From: Rhodanobacteraceae bacterium
Lineage (GTDB): Bacteria > Pseudomonadota > Gammaproteobacteria > Xanthomonadales > SZUA-5
Assembly: GCA_016713135.1 (NCBI GenBank)
Contig: JADJPR010000023.1
Location: 558,001-622,000, forward strand
Reading direction: 5' to 3'
Length of the DNA: 64,000 nt
A model generated the notes under the pieces. That model worked only from the letters and a program-made list of their open reading frames with translations, searched no databases and was not told the origin of the DNA. Numbering within the stretch: position 1 is the first letter of the stretch; every line of letters starts with the position of its first letter. Shown piece after piece: positions 17,127-26,402 of the stretch. The translations under genes were made by a program, and so were the position numbers.

Positions 17127-18286
17127 AGACATGGCCCATCGAGGTGCGCGGGAGCGCCAGCAAGCCGCTCGGCATGAGCCCGGCCGCCTTCCTGCGCGGT
17201 TACTGGCAGAAGCGCCCGCTGCTGATCCGCCAGGCGCTGCCCGGGTTCGTCTCGCCGGTGTCGCCGGATGACCTGGCCGGCCTTTCCTGCATCGAGGGCA
17301 CCCTGGGGCGCCTGATCCGGCACGACCGTCGGCGCGACCGCTGGCAGCTGGAGAACGGCCCCTTCGCCGAGGAGCGCTTCGCCGACCTCGGCAAGCGCGA
17401 CTGGACCCTGCTGGTGCAGGACGTGGACCGCTGGGATCCCGAAGTGCGCGCGCTGCTCGGACTGGTCGACTTCCTGCCGCGCTGGCGCGTCGACGACGTG
17501 ATGATCAGCTACGCGGTGCCGGGCGGCTCGGTCGGCGCGCATGTCGACCAGTACGATGTGTTCCTGCTGCAGGGCCTGGGCCAGCGCCGCTGGCAGATCG
17601 ACGCGCGGCCGAATCCGCCGCTGGGCTTTCGCGACGACGCGCCAATCCGCTTGCTGCAGTCCTTCGACGCCAGCCACGACTGGGTGCTGGAGCCGGGCGA
17701 CATGCTCTACCTGCCGCCCGGCGTGCCGCACAACGGCGTGGCCGAAACCGAGTGCCTGACACTCTCGCTCGGCATGCGCGCACCGAGCGCCGCGGAGATG
17801 CTGGCCGCCTTCGCGGCGCAGCAGGCGCTGGACCTGGACGAATCGATCCGCTACGCCGATCCGGACCTCAAACCGGTGGCGGATCCGGGCGAAATCGATG
17901 CGGCAACGCTAGGTCGCGTGCGCGCCACCCTGTCCTCGGCGCTGCAAATGGACGACGCGGCGCTGGCCGACTGGTTCGGGCGTTTCCTCAGCGTCTACCG
18001 CGCCGCCGAGCAGCCGCGGCCGCGGCGCATCAGCCCGGCGCAACTGGCGCAACGCCTGGCGCGCGGCGCCGCGCTGAGTGTCAGCCAGAGCGTGCGCCTG
18101 AACTACAGCCGCGATGGCGATGCTGCGCGGCTGCACGGCGGCGGGGATGCGGTGAGAATGAGCGTGGAAATGGCGCGACGGTTGTGCCAGCCCGATGCGA
18201 CCGTCGACCAGTCGGCGTGGGCCGCGCTCGGCGAGGGCGATCGCACGGCGCTGCTGGACCTGGTGCGCCGAGGCTGGCTGGCGTAG
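17123..18286 (+). CDS. roxA: Ribosomal protein uL16 arginine 3-hydroxylase (RoxA/YcfD)
   Basis: A 387-residue JmjC/cupin oxygenase that hydroxylates an arginine of ribosomal protein uL16 using Fe(II), oxygen and 2-oxoglutarate. The iron ligands are seen as His and Asp in 'GAHVDQYDVFLLQG' and His in 'PPGVPHNGVAE'. The N-terminal 'PAAFLRGYWQKRPLLIRQALP' is the usual family start, and a C-terminal dimer and winged-helix region follows. The start is GTG at 17123, overlapping the purB stop. The TAG stop is the end of a partial dispersed repeat (18283-18338). Confidence 0.92.
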   Translation: MKTWPIEVRGSASKPLGMSPAAFLRGYWQKRPLLIRQALPGFVSPVSPDDLAGLSCIEGTLGRLIRHDRRRDRWQLENGPFAEERFADLGKRDWTLLVQDVDRWDPEVRALLGLVDFLPRWRVDDVMISYAVPGGSVGAHVDQYDVFLLQGLGQRRWQIDARPNPPLGFRDDAPIRLLQSFDASHDWVLEPGDMLYLPPGVPHNGVAETECLTLSLGMRAPSAAEMLAAFAAQQALDLDESIRYADPDLKPVADPGEIDAATLGRVRATLSSALQMDDAALADWFGRFLSVYRAAEQPRPRRISPAQLAQRLARGAALSVSQSVRLNYSRDGDAARLHGGGDAVRMSVEMARRLCQPDATVDQSAWAALGEGDRTALLDLVRRGWLA

Positions 18287-18338
18287 GCCGGAGTACCGCG
18301 CGGCGGTTCTCCGGCGCAAAGAAGAGCGAAGCACCCGG
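18283..18338. repeat. Partial copy of the GTAGCCCGG multi-hairpin repeat (R3)
   Basis: The left part of the dispersed repeat: GTAGGCCGGAGTACCGCGC, then GCGGTTCTCCGG, followed after an altered stretch by AAGCACCCGG. The right half is lost. The first bases GTAG include the stop codon of roxA. Confidence 0.7.
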
Positions 18339-18674
18339 CTGAGAGACCACCGCCAGCAGCGCACGCACCGGGCGCTTTACTGCCTGCGCCTGCGCAAGAA
18401 TATTGGCCGGTGTGCCGCGACAGTCGATGCGCGAATAAGCGCACGTTCACGGCGACCTGGGCCCGCCGTGGGGCAGCCGGCCCAGTTGCACACCCATCCC
18501 GCTTTCTCCGCGCCCTCTCTGCTTTTCCTCCGCGTTCTCTGCGTCCGCTTTTTCTCCCTCCCCGCGCGAACACGCCTGAGCAATTGCTCTCTCGCCGATG
18601 ACCTCGGGCGCTTGCTCGCTCGCGCTTTCCGGTTGACACTCGGCGTATCCACAGCGGCTTGAGGGAGCCCTGCC
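18287..18674. other. 388-base gap with repeat remnant and one-armed low-complexity stretch
   Basis: After repeat R3 there is unremarkable sequence to about 18480. From 18497 to 18575 it is a pyrimidine-rich stretch made of imperfect CTCCGCG / CTCTGCG / TTTTCTCC units. It resembles one arm of the variable-arm elements, but I could not find an inverted partner. The end holds GAGGGAG, the ribosome binding site of the acyl-CoA dehydrogenase gene. Confidence 0.5.
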
Positions 18675-20447
18675 ATGAGTGAAACCAGCGAGCGTGCGGC
18701 GGCCGTCGAAAGCAGCCTGCGCACCGAACAGAGCGCGGCCAAAAACCTGTTTTTCGGGGAAATCCTGGAAGAAAACCTGTTCCCCTACCCGGTCATGCGC
18801 GAACGCGACCGCGAGCTGCTGGGGATGATGACGGACTCTATCGACGACTTCCTCGCGCCGCAGCACGCGGACCTGAAGAAGTGGGACAAGGAGGCGCACC
18901 AGCCGGCCGAGTTCATCCAATCCTTGCGCGACATGGGCCTGTTCGGCCTGATCATCCCGGAAGAACACGGCGGCCTGGGCCTGTCCAACGCGGCCTACGC
19001 GCGGGTGCTGTCGCAGACCAGCCGGCACGACAGCTCGGTCTCGCTGACGATCGGCGCGCATTCGTCCATCGGCATGAAGGGCATCCTGCTCAGCGGCAAC
19101 GACGAGCAGAAGGCGCGCTACCTGCCCAAGCTCGCCTCGGGCGAGATGATCGCGGCCTTCTGCCTGACCGAATCGGGCGCCGGCTCGGATGCGGCCTCGA
19201 TCCGTACCACCGCGAAGAAGAACGAGGACGGCAGCTGGACCCTCAACGGCGAGAAGATCTGGATCACCAACGGCGGCATCGCCGACCTGTACACGGTGTT
19301 CGCCAAGACCGACTCGCCCGACGGCAAGATGACCGCCTTCATCGTCGAGGCCGCCTGGCCGGGCGTCAGCCACGGCCCGCACGAGGACAAGATGGGCATC
19401 CGCGCGTCGTCCACCACCACCGTCGCCTTCCAGGACGTGCGCGTGCCGGCCGAGAACGTGCTCGGCGGCGAGGGCAAGGGCTTCAAGGTGGCGATGGGCA
19501 TCCTGAACAACGGGCGCACTGGCCTCGGCGGCGGCGCGGTCGGTGGCATGAAGACCCTGATCGCGCTCAGCACCGCACAGGCCAAGGACCGCAAGCAGTT
19601 CGGCAAGCCGATCGCCGATTTCGGCCTGGTGCGCGAGAAAATCGCGCAGATGTCGATCGACTGCTTCGCCGCGGAAAGCGCGGTGTGGATGGTCGCGCAC
19701 TACATCGACTCGGGCTGCGACGACTATTCGGTGGAAGCGGCGATCAGCAAGGTCTACGCCAGCGAGGCGATCCAGCGCTGCGCCTACGAGGCGCTGCAGA
19801 TTGCCGCCGGCAACGGCTTCATGAAGGAATTCCCCTACGAGCAGGTGGCGCGCGACAGCCGCATCCTGTCGATCTTCGAGGGCACCAACGAAATCCTGCG
19901 GCTGTACATCGCGCTGTCCGGCCTGAAGGACGTCGGCGCCTCGCTGGGCGAGCTGAAGAGCGCCGTCGGCGACATCTTCAACAACCCGATCAAGGGCTTC
20001 GGCGTGCTCTCCAGCTACGCCAGCAAGCGCCTGCGGCAGGGCACCGGCTTCGGCAACGACAAGATCCTGTCCAAGCTCGACCCGCGCCTGAAAGTGGCCG
20101 CGCTGGTCTACGAGAAGTACGTGGTGGAGCTGTCCAAGGCCGCCGACGCGCTGCTCCGGCTGCACGGCAAGAAGATCGCCGACGAGCAGTACCAGCTCAA
20201 GCGCGTGGCCGACCTCACCATCGACCTGTTCATCGGCCTGTGCGTGCTCGCGCGCGCCGACGCCTTGAGCAAGTCGGACAAGAAGAACGGCCAGCAGGCG
20301 GTCACCATCGCCGCGATCTTCGCCCAGCAGGCCAAGCGCCGCATGGCCCGCAACGTCCGCTCGATGGGCCGCAACGAGGACGAGGAACGCGACGCGCTCG
20401 CCGGCTTCATGCTGGAGAACGGCGCTTATCCGTGGGATGTGATTTGA
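18675..20447 (+). CDS. Acyl-CoA dehydrogenase (long-chain, VLCAD/ACAD9-like size)
   Basis: A 590-residue flavoprotein for the first step of fatty acid beta-oxidation. The FAD-binding motifs 'AFCLTESGAGSDAAS' and 'LNGEKIWITNGG' are complete. The catalytic base is the Glu of 'FEGTNEILRLYIALSG' (residue 402), the position used by medium- and very-long-chain enzymes. The extra 190 residues beyond a standard 390-residue enzyme form the C-terminal helical domain seen in very-long-chain types. GAGGGAG upstream supports the start. It stands alone and converges on tcdA. Confidence 0.9.
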   Translation: MSETSERAAAVESSLRTEQSAAKNLFFGEILEENLFPYPVMRERDRELLGMMTDSIDDFLAPQHADLKKWDKEAHQPAEFIQSLRDMGLFGLIIPEEHGGLGLSNAAYARVLSQTSRHDSSVSLTIGAHSSIGMKGILLSGNDEQKARYLPKLASGEMIAAFCLTESGAGSDAASIRTTAKKNEDGSWTLNGEKIWITNGGIADLYTVFAKTDSPDGKMTAFIVEAAWPGVSHGPHEDKMGIRASSTTTVAFQDVRVPAENVLGGEGKGFKVAMGILNNGRTGLGGGAVGGMKTLIALSTAQAKDRKQFGKPIADFGLVREKIAQMSIDCFAAESAVWMVAHYIDSGCDDYSVEAAISKVYASEAIQRCAYEALQIAAGNGFMKEFPYEQVARDSRILSIFEGTNEILRLYIALSGLKDVGASLGELKSAVGDIFNNPIKGFGVLSSYASKRLRQGTGFGNDKILSKLDPRLKVAALVYEKYVVELSKAADALLRLHGKKIADEQYQLKRVADLTIDLFIGLCVLARADALSKSDKKNGQQAVTIAAIFAQQAKRRMARNVRSMGRNEDEERDALAGFMLENGAYPWDVI

Positions 20448-20608
20448 AGCCCGGGTGACGGGGCGGGGAGGGCGGGGCCGGGGCACGGGAAGGCTGCCTG
20501 GTCCGCGCCTGAGCGAAGAGCCGGCAACCGGTCGAGCCAGCGTCAGAGCCTAGTCCCGTTCTGGCCAGGCCTCCCCCAGCCCCCTGCCCGTGCCCCGGCC
20601 CCGCTCCG
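20448..20608. repeat. Variable-arm inverted repeat element F (acyl-CoA dehydrogenase/tcdA)
   Basis: Left arm 20448-20500 and right arm 20565-20608 share the inverted block GCGGGGCCGGGGCACGGG and are both made of repeated G or C blocks; the core is 64 bases. It sits where two genes converge. The right arm forms the last codons of tcdA, giving an odd Gly/Ala/Arg tail. Confidence 0.7.
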
Positions 20609-21394
20609 TAGCAACCGCCTCACCACCTCCCCCACCGCCGCAAACGCGAAGGCACCGGTGACGTGCATCGCGGCACCCAGGCCGCCGCCGCAGTCCAGGC
20701 GGCCTTCTTCCAGGGTGTCGGGCTTGGCCAGGCAGACGCCGCCGTCGCTGCTGGGGTAGCGCACGTTCTCCAGCGAGTAGACCGCCGGGATACTGAAGTA
20801 GCGCTTGGGCCCGCGCGGGAAGCGGAATTCCTCGCGCAGTTTCTTGCGCACCAGGCTGAGCAGCGCATCGTGCTCGGTCTTGGCCAGGTCGCGCACGCGG
20901 ACCTGGGTGGGATCGGTGCGCCCGCCGGCGGAACCGGAGACCACCAGCGGGATCTTGTTGCGGCGGCAGTACGCAATCATCTCGACCTTGACGCGGAAGG
21001 CGTCGCAGGCGTCGAGGACGAAGTCGTACCCGGCACCCAGCGAGTCCATCGTCGACGGCGTCAGGAAGCGCGCCTGCGCATCGACTTGCAGGTCGGGATC
21101 GATCGCCCGCAGGCGCTCGGCCAGCACCTCGACCTTGAGCCTGCCGTAACTGCCATCCAGCGCGTGCAACTGGCGGTTGGTGTTCGACAGGCAGACCTCA
21201 TCGCCATCCACCAGCGTCAAGCGCCCGATCCCGCTGCGCGCCAGCGCCTCCGCCGCCCACGACCCGACACCGCCGACCCCGATCACCGCCACATGCGCGC
21301 GGCGCAATCGCGACAGTCCGTCGATGCCGTAGAGGCGGGCGATGCCGGCGTAGCGCGGGTTGATGGGGCTGGGGGCGGATGGCGATTCGGACAT
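20543..21394 (-). CDS. tcdA: tRNA threonylcarbamoyladenosine dehydratase (TcdA/CsdL)
   Basis: A 283-residue ThiF/E1-like enzyme that uses ATP to cyclise t6A37 to ct6A in ANN-decoding tRNAs. The nucleotide loop is 'VAVIGVGGVGSWAAEALARSG', followed by 'LVDGDEVCLSNTNRQLHAL' with the Arg-Gln motif, and 'YFSIPAVYSLENVRYP' and 'LDCGGGLGAAMHVTGAFAFAA' near the end. The final 20 residues (an Ala/Gly/Arg-rich tail) come from the arm of element F and are probably an acquired extension. Confidence 0.92.
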   Translation of the reverse strand: MSESPSAPSPINPRYAGIARLYGIDGLSRLRRAHVAVIGVGGVGSWAAEALARSGIGRLTLVDGDEVCLSNTNRQLHALDGSYGRLKVEVLAERLRAIDPDLQVDAQARFLTPSTMDSLGAGYDFVLDACDAFRVKVEMIAYCRRNKIPLVVSGSAGGRTDPTQVRVRDLAKTEHDALLSLVRKKLREEFRFPRGPKRYFSIPAVYSLENVRYPSSDGGVCLAKPDTLEEGRLDCGGGLGAAMHVTGAFAFAAVGEVVRRLLRSGAGARAGGWGRPGQNGTRL

Positions 21395-21630
21395 GGGGCT
21401 GGGCAGTGGAAGGGCTGTAGGACGTTGGTGGAAGAGCGGAAAACCAGAACTTGCCTGACCGGGCCAGAGACAAAATGCCGGTCGAATGCCGGATACGCCA
21501 CTCTGTCGGCGATCTTGTCTTTCCTTTGCGAGATCCGGCTGGCGCCGCTCCTTTGCCAGCCGTGCCGCTTAGCGCCCAGCGCTTCCGGGTCAGCATCGGC
21601 GCCGCTGGCGACCCGACTACGCGGTCACGG

Positions 21631-22959
21631 CTATTCCAGCGTTTCCAGCACCGCCTTCAGCTCCGCCGCCAGCGGCGCGGTGTAGTGGCGTTCGGTGCCG
21701 TGCTCGCCCCAGGGGAAGCGCAGGCTGTGGGCGTGCAGGAACAGGCGCTTCAGGCCGCGCGCCTTCATCGCCGCGTTGAAGGCTTCGTCGCCGTATTTCG
21801 GATCGCCCGCCAGCGGATGGCCGGCGTGCAGCGCGTGCACGCGGATCTGGTGGGTGCGGCCGGTGATGATCTGCACCTCGACCAGGGTGCAGTCGGCGAA
21901 ACGCTGGATCACCTTGAAGCGCGACAACGAGGGCTTGCCGTCATCCTCGTCGACCTCGACCATGCGTTCGCCGCCGCGCAACTGGTTCTTTTTCAGCGCC
22001 GCATCGACCTCGAAACGGTCGCGCGCCGGGGAGCCCTTGAGCAGCGCGAAGTAGCGCTTTTCGACCTTGCTCTCGCGGATCATCTGCTGCACTTTGCGCA
22101 GCGCGCTGTGTTTCTTGGCCAGCAGCAGGATGCCGCTGGTGTCGCGGTCCAGGCGGTGCACCAGCTCGATCTCCTGGTGCGGGCGGATGGCGCGCAGGGC
22201 CTCGATGGCGCCCAGCGACACCCCGCTGCCGCCGTGCGCGGCCAGGCCGCGCGGCTTGTCGAGCACGATGAAATCGTTGTCCTCGGCGATCACCCGCTGG
22301 GCCAGCGTCTCGCGCAGCGAGTCGGACGGCGCCTGCGGTGCGCCCGACTCGTCCACCCGCATCGGCGGGATGCGCACCTGGTCGCCGCCTTCCAGCCGGG
22401 TCTCCGGCTTGGCGCGCTTGCCGTTGACCCGCACCTGCCCGGTGCGCAGCACGCGGTAGACCGCGCTCTTGGGCACACCCTTCAGGCGGGTCGACAGGAA
22501 GTTGTCGAGGCGCTGGCCGGCGCGCTCGGCGTCGACGGTCTCGATCCGCACCTCGGCCGGCATGGCTTCCTTGGGCGGGGCGGGGGCGGCTTTGGGCTTG
22601 GCCGGACGTCGATCGGACGGCCCGGGGCGCGTCGCATCGCGGCCGGCGGACGCCCTCGGCGCCTCGCCGCGGAAGCCGGAGGCCATCGAACCGCGCACGC
22701 GCGGGGCGGCCGTGCGCGATCCCGGCTTGCGCGCGCCGGTGCCCGCACGGCCTTCGGGACGCGCGGCCGCCGACCTGGACACGCCAGCGCGCGCGGCGGG
22801 CGCTTTCGCCGCGGTACCGGAGGGGCGTCCGCGTGCACCGGAAGCCGGGCGCGGGCCGTCCGATTTTCCGCGGCCGGCGGGTGCCGGGCGCGAATTCTGC
22901 TTGCCTCGCGGCCCGCTCGGGGTGCCGCGGCCGGGCGTCCGGCTGCTGGTTTTGCGCAT
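21631..22959 (-). CDS. rluC: 23S rRNA pseudouridine synthase RluC, with long basic N-terminal extension
   Basis: The C-terminal 310 residues are a standard RluC: S4 RNA-binding domain ('AGQRLDNFLSTRLKGVPKSAVYRVLR'), catalytic Asp in 'ELVHRLDRDTSGILL', and 'GRTHQIRVHALHAGHPLAGD'. RluC modifies U955, U2504 and U2580 of 23S rRNA (E. coli numbering). In front of it lie 132 residues of Arg, Gly, Ala, Pro, Ser and Lys with almost no hydrophobic residues. The biased composition argues for a real disordered RNA-binding tail, but a start at 22563 with AAGGAAG just upstream would give the usual length. Divergent from rne, as in many gammaproteobacteria. Confidence 0.88.
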   Translation of the reverse strand: MRKTSSRTPGRGTPSGPRGKQNSRPAPAGRGKSDGPRPASGARGRPSGTAAKAPAARAGVSRSAAARPEGRAGTGARKPGSRTAAPRVRGSMASGFRGEAPRASAGRDATRPGPSDRRPAKPKAAPAPPKEAMPAEVRIETVDAERAGQRLDNFLSTRLKGVPKSAVYRVLRTGQVRVNGKRAKPETRLEGGDQVRIPPMRVDESGAPQAPSDSLRETLAQRVIAEDNDFIVLDKPRGLAAHGGSGVSLGAIEALRAIRPHQEIELVHRLDRDTSGILLLAKKHSALRKVQQMIRESKVEKRYFALLKGSPARDRFEVDAALKKNQLRGGERMVEVDEDDGKPSLSRFKVIQRFADCTLVEVQIITGRTHQIRVHALHAGHPLAGDPKYGDEAFNAAMKARGLKRLFLHAHSLRFPWGEHGTERHYTAPLAAELKAVLETLE

Positions 22960-23277
22960 TTTGCTGGGAATTCCGGAGGTTGCACGAGGCCGGGGTGATT
23001 CCGCAGCCTGAGCTTGTTATCATCGGGCAGTCCGGTTGCCTGCCTCCGATGGAAGCAGGCAGACGGAACCGTCCAGGAAGCCGGCAGTATAGGGCCGTCG
23101 GGCGGAGGACCCGAGGTCCCGCACGGGATCTTGCGTAACCCAAGGATTTTCAAGCGCGTTCCCGCCTGTCCGGGCACCCCAGCGCCGCCTGCTCGATGGC
23201 CATCCGGCCGGTCTGGCTGCGGCGCACAGGTCTGGTGTCCGGTTCGCGGCGGTCGAGCGGCAGGGGCCACAACAAAA
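22960..23277. promoter_or_regulatory. rluC-rne divergent promoter region and rne leader
   Basis: A 318-base non-coding stretch between divergent starts. RNase E genes usually have long 5' untranslated regions that RNase E itself binds to control its own mRNA; the size here fits that (known from E. coli, inferred here). I did not find a convincing conserved hairpin by eye. Confidence 0.45.
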
Positions 23278-26200
23278 ATGAAGAGAATGTTGATCAACGC
23301 CACGCAGCCGGAAGAGCTGCGGGTGGCGGTAGTGGATGGACAGGCGCTGTTTGACCTGGATCTGGAAATACCTTCGCGGGAACAGAAGAAATCCAATATC
23401 TACAAGGCGCGGATCACGCGCGTCGAACCCAGCCTGGAAGCGTGTTTCGTCGAATACGGCGGTGAACGCCACGGCTTCCTGCCGCTGAAGGAAATCTCGC
23501 GCGAGTACTTCGCGCCGGGCACCAGCCTGAAGAACAACATCCGCGAGATCCTGCGCGAAGGCCAGGAACTCATGGTGCAGGTGGAAAAGGAGGAGCGCGG
23601 CAACAAGGGCGCCGCGCTGACCACCTTCATCTCGCTGGCCGGCCGCTATCTGGTGCTGATGCCGAACAGCCCGAACGCCGGCGGCGTGTCGCGGCGCATC
23701 GAGGGCGAGGACCGCCAGGCGCTGAAGGACGCGATGGACCAGCTCACCGTCCCCGACGGCATGAGCCTGATCGTGCGCACGGCCGGCATGGGCCGCGATG
23801 CCGAAGAACTGCAGTGGGACCTGAATTACCTGACGCAGCTGTGGCAGGCGATTGCCGAGGCCTTCAAGTCGCGCCCCTCGCCTTTCCTGGTCTATCAGGA
23901 GAGCAAGCTGATCATCCGTGCGCTGCGCGACTACCTGCGCAACGACATCGGCGAGATCCTGGTCGACAGCGAGGAGGTCTACCAGGAAGCGCGTGACTTC
24001 ATGCAGCAGGTGATGCCGCCGAACCTGCGCAAGCTCAAGCTGTACAAGGATTCCACCCCGCTGTTCACGCGCTTCCAGATCGAGAGCCAGATCGAGAGCG
24101 CGTTCTCGCGCCAGGTGCGGCTGCCGAGCGGCGGCTCGCTGGTGATCGATCCGGGCGAAGCGCTGACCGCGATCGACATCAACTCGGCGCGCGCCACCAA
24201 GGGCGGCGACATCGAGGAAACCGCGTTCAACACCAACCTGGAAGCGGCCGAGGAGATCGCGCGCCAGTTGCGCATCCGCGACGTCGGCGGCCTGGTGGTG
24301 ATCGACTTCATCGACATGGAAAGCCAGCGCCACCAGCGCGAGGTGGAAGACCGCATCCGCGACGCGATGAAGCTGGACCGCGCGCGGGTGCAGATCGGCC
24401 GCATCTCGCGTTTCGGCCTGCTCGAGATGTCGCGCCAGCGCCTGCGCCCGAGCCTGGGCGAGTCGAGCGCGATCACCTGCCCGCGCTGCAGCGGCAATGG
24501 CCGCATCCGCAGCGTCGAGTCGCTGTCGCTGTCGATCCTGCGCCTGATCGAAGAACAGTCGATGAAGGACAACACCGGACAGGTGGTGGTCCAGGTGCCG
24601 ACCGAGGTCGCCAACTTCCTGCTCAACGAGAAGCGCGCGGCCATCAATGCCATCGAGCAGCGCCACGAGACCCCGGTGGTGGTGATCGCCAACCAGTACA
24701 TGCACACGCCGGAGTACGAGATCCAGCGCGTGCGCGCCAACGAGGTCGAGGGTGAAACCCGGCCGAGCTACAGCCGCGTGCGCCAGCCGGCTTCGGCCGA
24801 CGCCGAGAAGGCGCTGGCCGGCGGCGGCACCGAGGTGTGGGTGGAACAACCTGCGGTCAGCGGCATCCGCCCGCAGTCCCCGGCGCCGGTCAAGGAAGAA
24901 CCTGAAGCAGCAGCGCCGGCACCGGTCGCCGCAGCAGCCCGCGCTCCGGCGCCCGAGATCGCGCCGCCGCCGCAGCATGTGGGCCTGGTGGCACGTTTCA
25001 TGGGCTGGTTGCGTGGCAGCCCGGCCGCCCCTGCGGCGCAGCCTACGCCGGCAACGCCCGCGAGCCCGGCAGCCGATGCATCCACCGATCGCAGCGCGCG
25101 CGGCCCGCAGAAGCCGGGCGATCGCGGAGATCGCCGCGAGCGTCGCGGCGATCGTCCGGAGCGCGGCGAACGTGGCGAGCGTGGCGAACGTGGTGAGCGT
25201 CCGAACCGTGGCGAGCGCCCCGAACGCGGCGGTGGCGGCCCCCAGGCCGATCGCCCGCGCGATGGCAAGTCGCAACGCCCGGACAAGCCGCGCAATCCGC
25301 AGCAGCAAGCGGCCGCCGCGCCGGCTTCGCCCGCGCAGCCGCAGGCAAAGTCACCGCAGCAGCCGCAGCAGCCACAGCAGCCACAGCGCGACGGCGCGCA
25401 GCCCAGGGGCGAACGCCCCGAACGCGGCGAGCGCCAGGACCGTCCGGAACGCCAGCCGCGCCCGCCGCGCGAAGCGCGCGAACCGAAGCCGGTCGAAGCA
25501 CGGCCTGAGGGCGAGGAGATCGTGGTGATGACCGCCGCTGCGGCACCTGCCGCAGCCGACGCGGTGTCGCTGGTGGTGGACGCCGCCGTCGAGACCTCCC
25601 CGGTGGCCGGGAATGCGGGCGAAGCGACCCCGCATGCTGCTGCCGGCACGCCGACAGCCGAAGGCGCACCGCGCAAGCGTCGCCGCCGCGGTGGCCGCCG
25701 CCGCCGTGGACGTCGCGACGAGAACGCGGTCGCCGCCGATGGCAGCGCGCTGCCCGGCAGCGAGGGCGATTCCGAAGGCGATGAGGATGACGAGGGCGAC
25801 GACGCAGGCGATTCGGCTGCGGAAGCGGTGACCGCGGCGGCAGCCGCTGCCGCACCGGCGGCAGCGTCGGCGCAGGTCGCTGAAACGGCGCCAGTCGAAG
25901 TGTCCGCACCGGTGGCCGCAGCGGAGCCCGTTGCCGAAGCGACGCCCGTCGTCGAGACGACGCCAGCCGCCGCATCCGCGCCGGAACCCGACACGGCGCC
26001 GGCCGCGGCCACGGAGCCACCAGCCGGCGTTCCAGCCGCTGCCGCCGTGCCCGCAATGGTGGCCACGGCAGCCAGCGTCGCCGAGGCCGCGCCCGCTGTG
26101 GTCGAGCAAGCGGTCGCAGCCGCGGTCGAAGCAGTTGCTCCGACGCCGCCAGCGCCGCCCGCCCCGGCGGCCACGACCCCGGTGCGCTCGGGCGATTTGT

Positions 26201-26349
26201 TCGCGCAGGCCTCGGAGCGCGTCGCCGAAGCCGTTGCAGCGGCCGAGGACACTGCCGCGGCCGACGCGACGCCAGCGCAGGAAGCCAGCGCCGAACCCGT
26301 CGCCGACAGCGAGCCCGCGCGCACCGAAGCGGCCGCGCCGGCGCCCTGA
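23278..26349 (+). CDS. rne: Ribonuclease E
   Basis: A 1023-residue endoribonuclease, the core of the RNA degradosome. The start 'MKRMLINATQPEELRVAVVDG' is the family standard and begins at ATG 23278, not at the upstream frame opening. The S1 domain lies at about residues 35-120, the 5' sensor and DNase-like catalytic core to about 400 ('AITAIDINSARATKGG' region holding metal ligands), and the zinc link is 'CPRCSGNG' at 401-408. From about residue 520 it is disordered: an Arg-Gly-Glu tract near 620-660 built of 'RGER' units, a second basic patch 'RKRRRRGGRRRRGRR', an acidic run and a long Ala/Pro/Glu tail, as expected for a membrane- and partner-binding scaffold. Confidence 0.97.
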   Translation: MKRMLINATQPEELRVAVVDGQALFDLDLEIPSREQKKSNIYKARITRVEPSLEACFVEYGGERHGFLPLKEISREYFAPGTSLKNNIREILREGQELMVQVEKEERGNKGAALTTFISLAGRYLVLMPNSPNAGGVSRRIEGEDRQALKDAMDQLTVPDGMSLIVRTAGMGRDAEELQWDLNYLTQLWQAIAEAFKSRPSPFLVYQESKLIIRALRDYLRNDIGEILVDSEEVYQEARDFMQQVMPPNLRKLKLYKDSTPLFTRFQIESQIESAFSRQVRLPSGGSLVIDPGEALTAIDINSARATKGGDIEETAFNTNLEAAEEIARQLRIRDVGGLVVIDFIDMESQRHQREVEDRIRDAMKLDRARVQIGRISRFGLLEMSRQRLRPSLGESSAITCPRCSGNGRIRSVESLSLSILRLIEEQSMKDNTGQVVVQVPTEVANFLLNEKRAAINAIEQRHETPVVVIANQYMHTPEYEIQRVRANEVEGETRPSYSRVRQPASADAEKALAGGGTEVWVEQPAVSGIRPQSPAPVKEEPEAAAPAPVAAAARAPAPEIAPPPQHVGLVARFMGWLRGSPAAPAAQPTPATPASPAADASTDRSARGPQKPGDRGDRRERRGDRPERGERGERGERGERPNRGERPERGGGGPQADRPRDGKSQRPDKPRNPQQQAAAAPASPAQPQAKSPQQPQQPQQPQRDGAQPRGERPERGERQDRPERQPRPPREAREPKPVEARPEGEEIVVMTAAAAPAAADAVSLVVDAAVETSPVAGNAGEATPHAAAGTPTAEGAPRKRRRRGGRRRRGRRDENAVAADGSALPGSEGDSEGDEDDEGDDAGDSAAEAVTAAAAAAAPAAASAQVAETAPVEVSAPVAAAEPVAEATPVVETTPAAASAPEPDTAPAAATEPPAGVPAAAAVPAMVATAASVAEAAPAVVEQAVAAAVEAVAPTPPAPPAPAATTPVRSGDLFAQASERVAEAVAAAEDTAAADATPAQEASAEPVADSEPARTEAAAPAP

Positions 26350-26357
26350 GCCCTCGC

Positions 26358-26386
26358 CACCGCCCCGGCCGCACGCCGGGGCGGTG
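26358..26386. terminator. Bidirectional terminator hairpin between rne and response regulator
   Basis: A perfect 12-base stem, CACCGCCCCGGC with its complement, and a five-base CGCAC loop, placed nine bases after the rne stop and before the stop of the convergent regulator gene. There is no U-run, common in GC-rich genomes. Confidence 0.7.
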
Positions 26387-26402
26387 CGCCCGCACGGCCT
26401 GC

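Noticed and set aside
23020..25308. A 762-codon minus-strand frame opposite rne
   Set aside because: Antisense shadow of RNase E; composition dominated by Arg, Ala, His and Leu with no domain.
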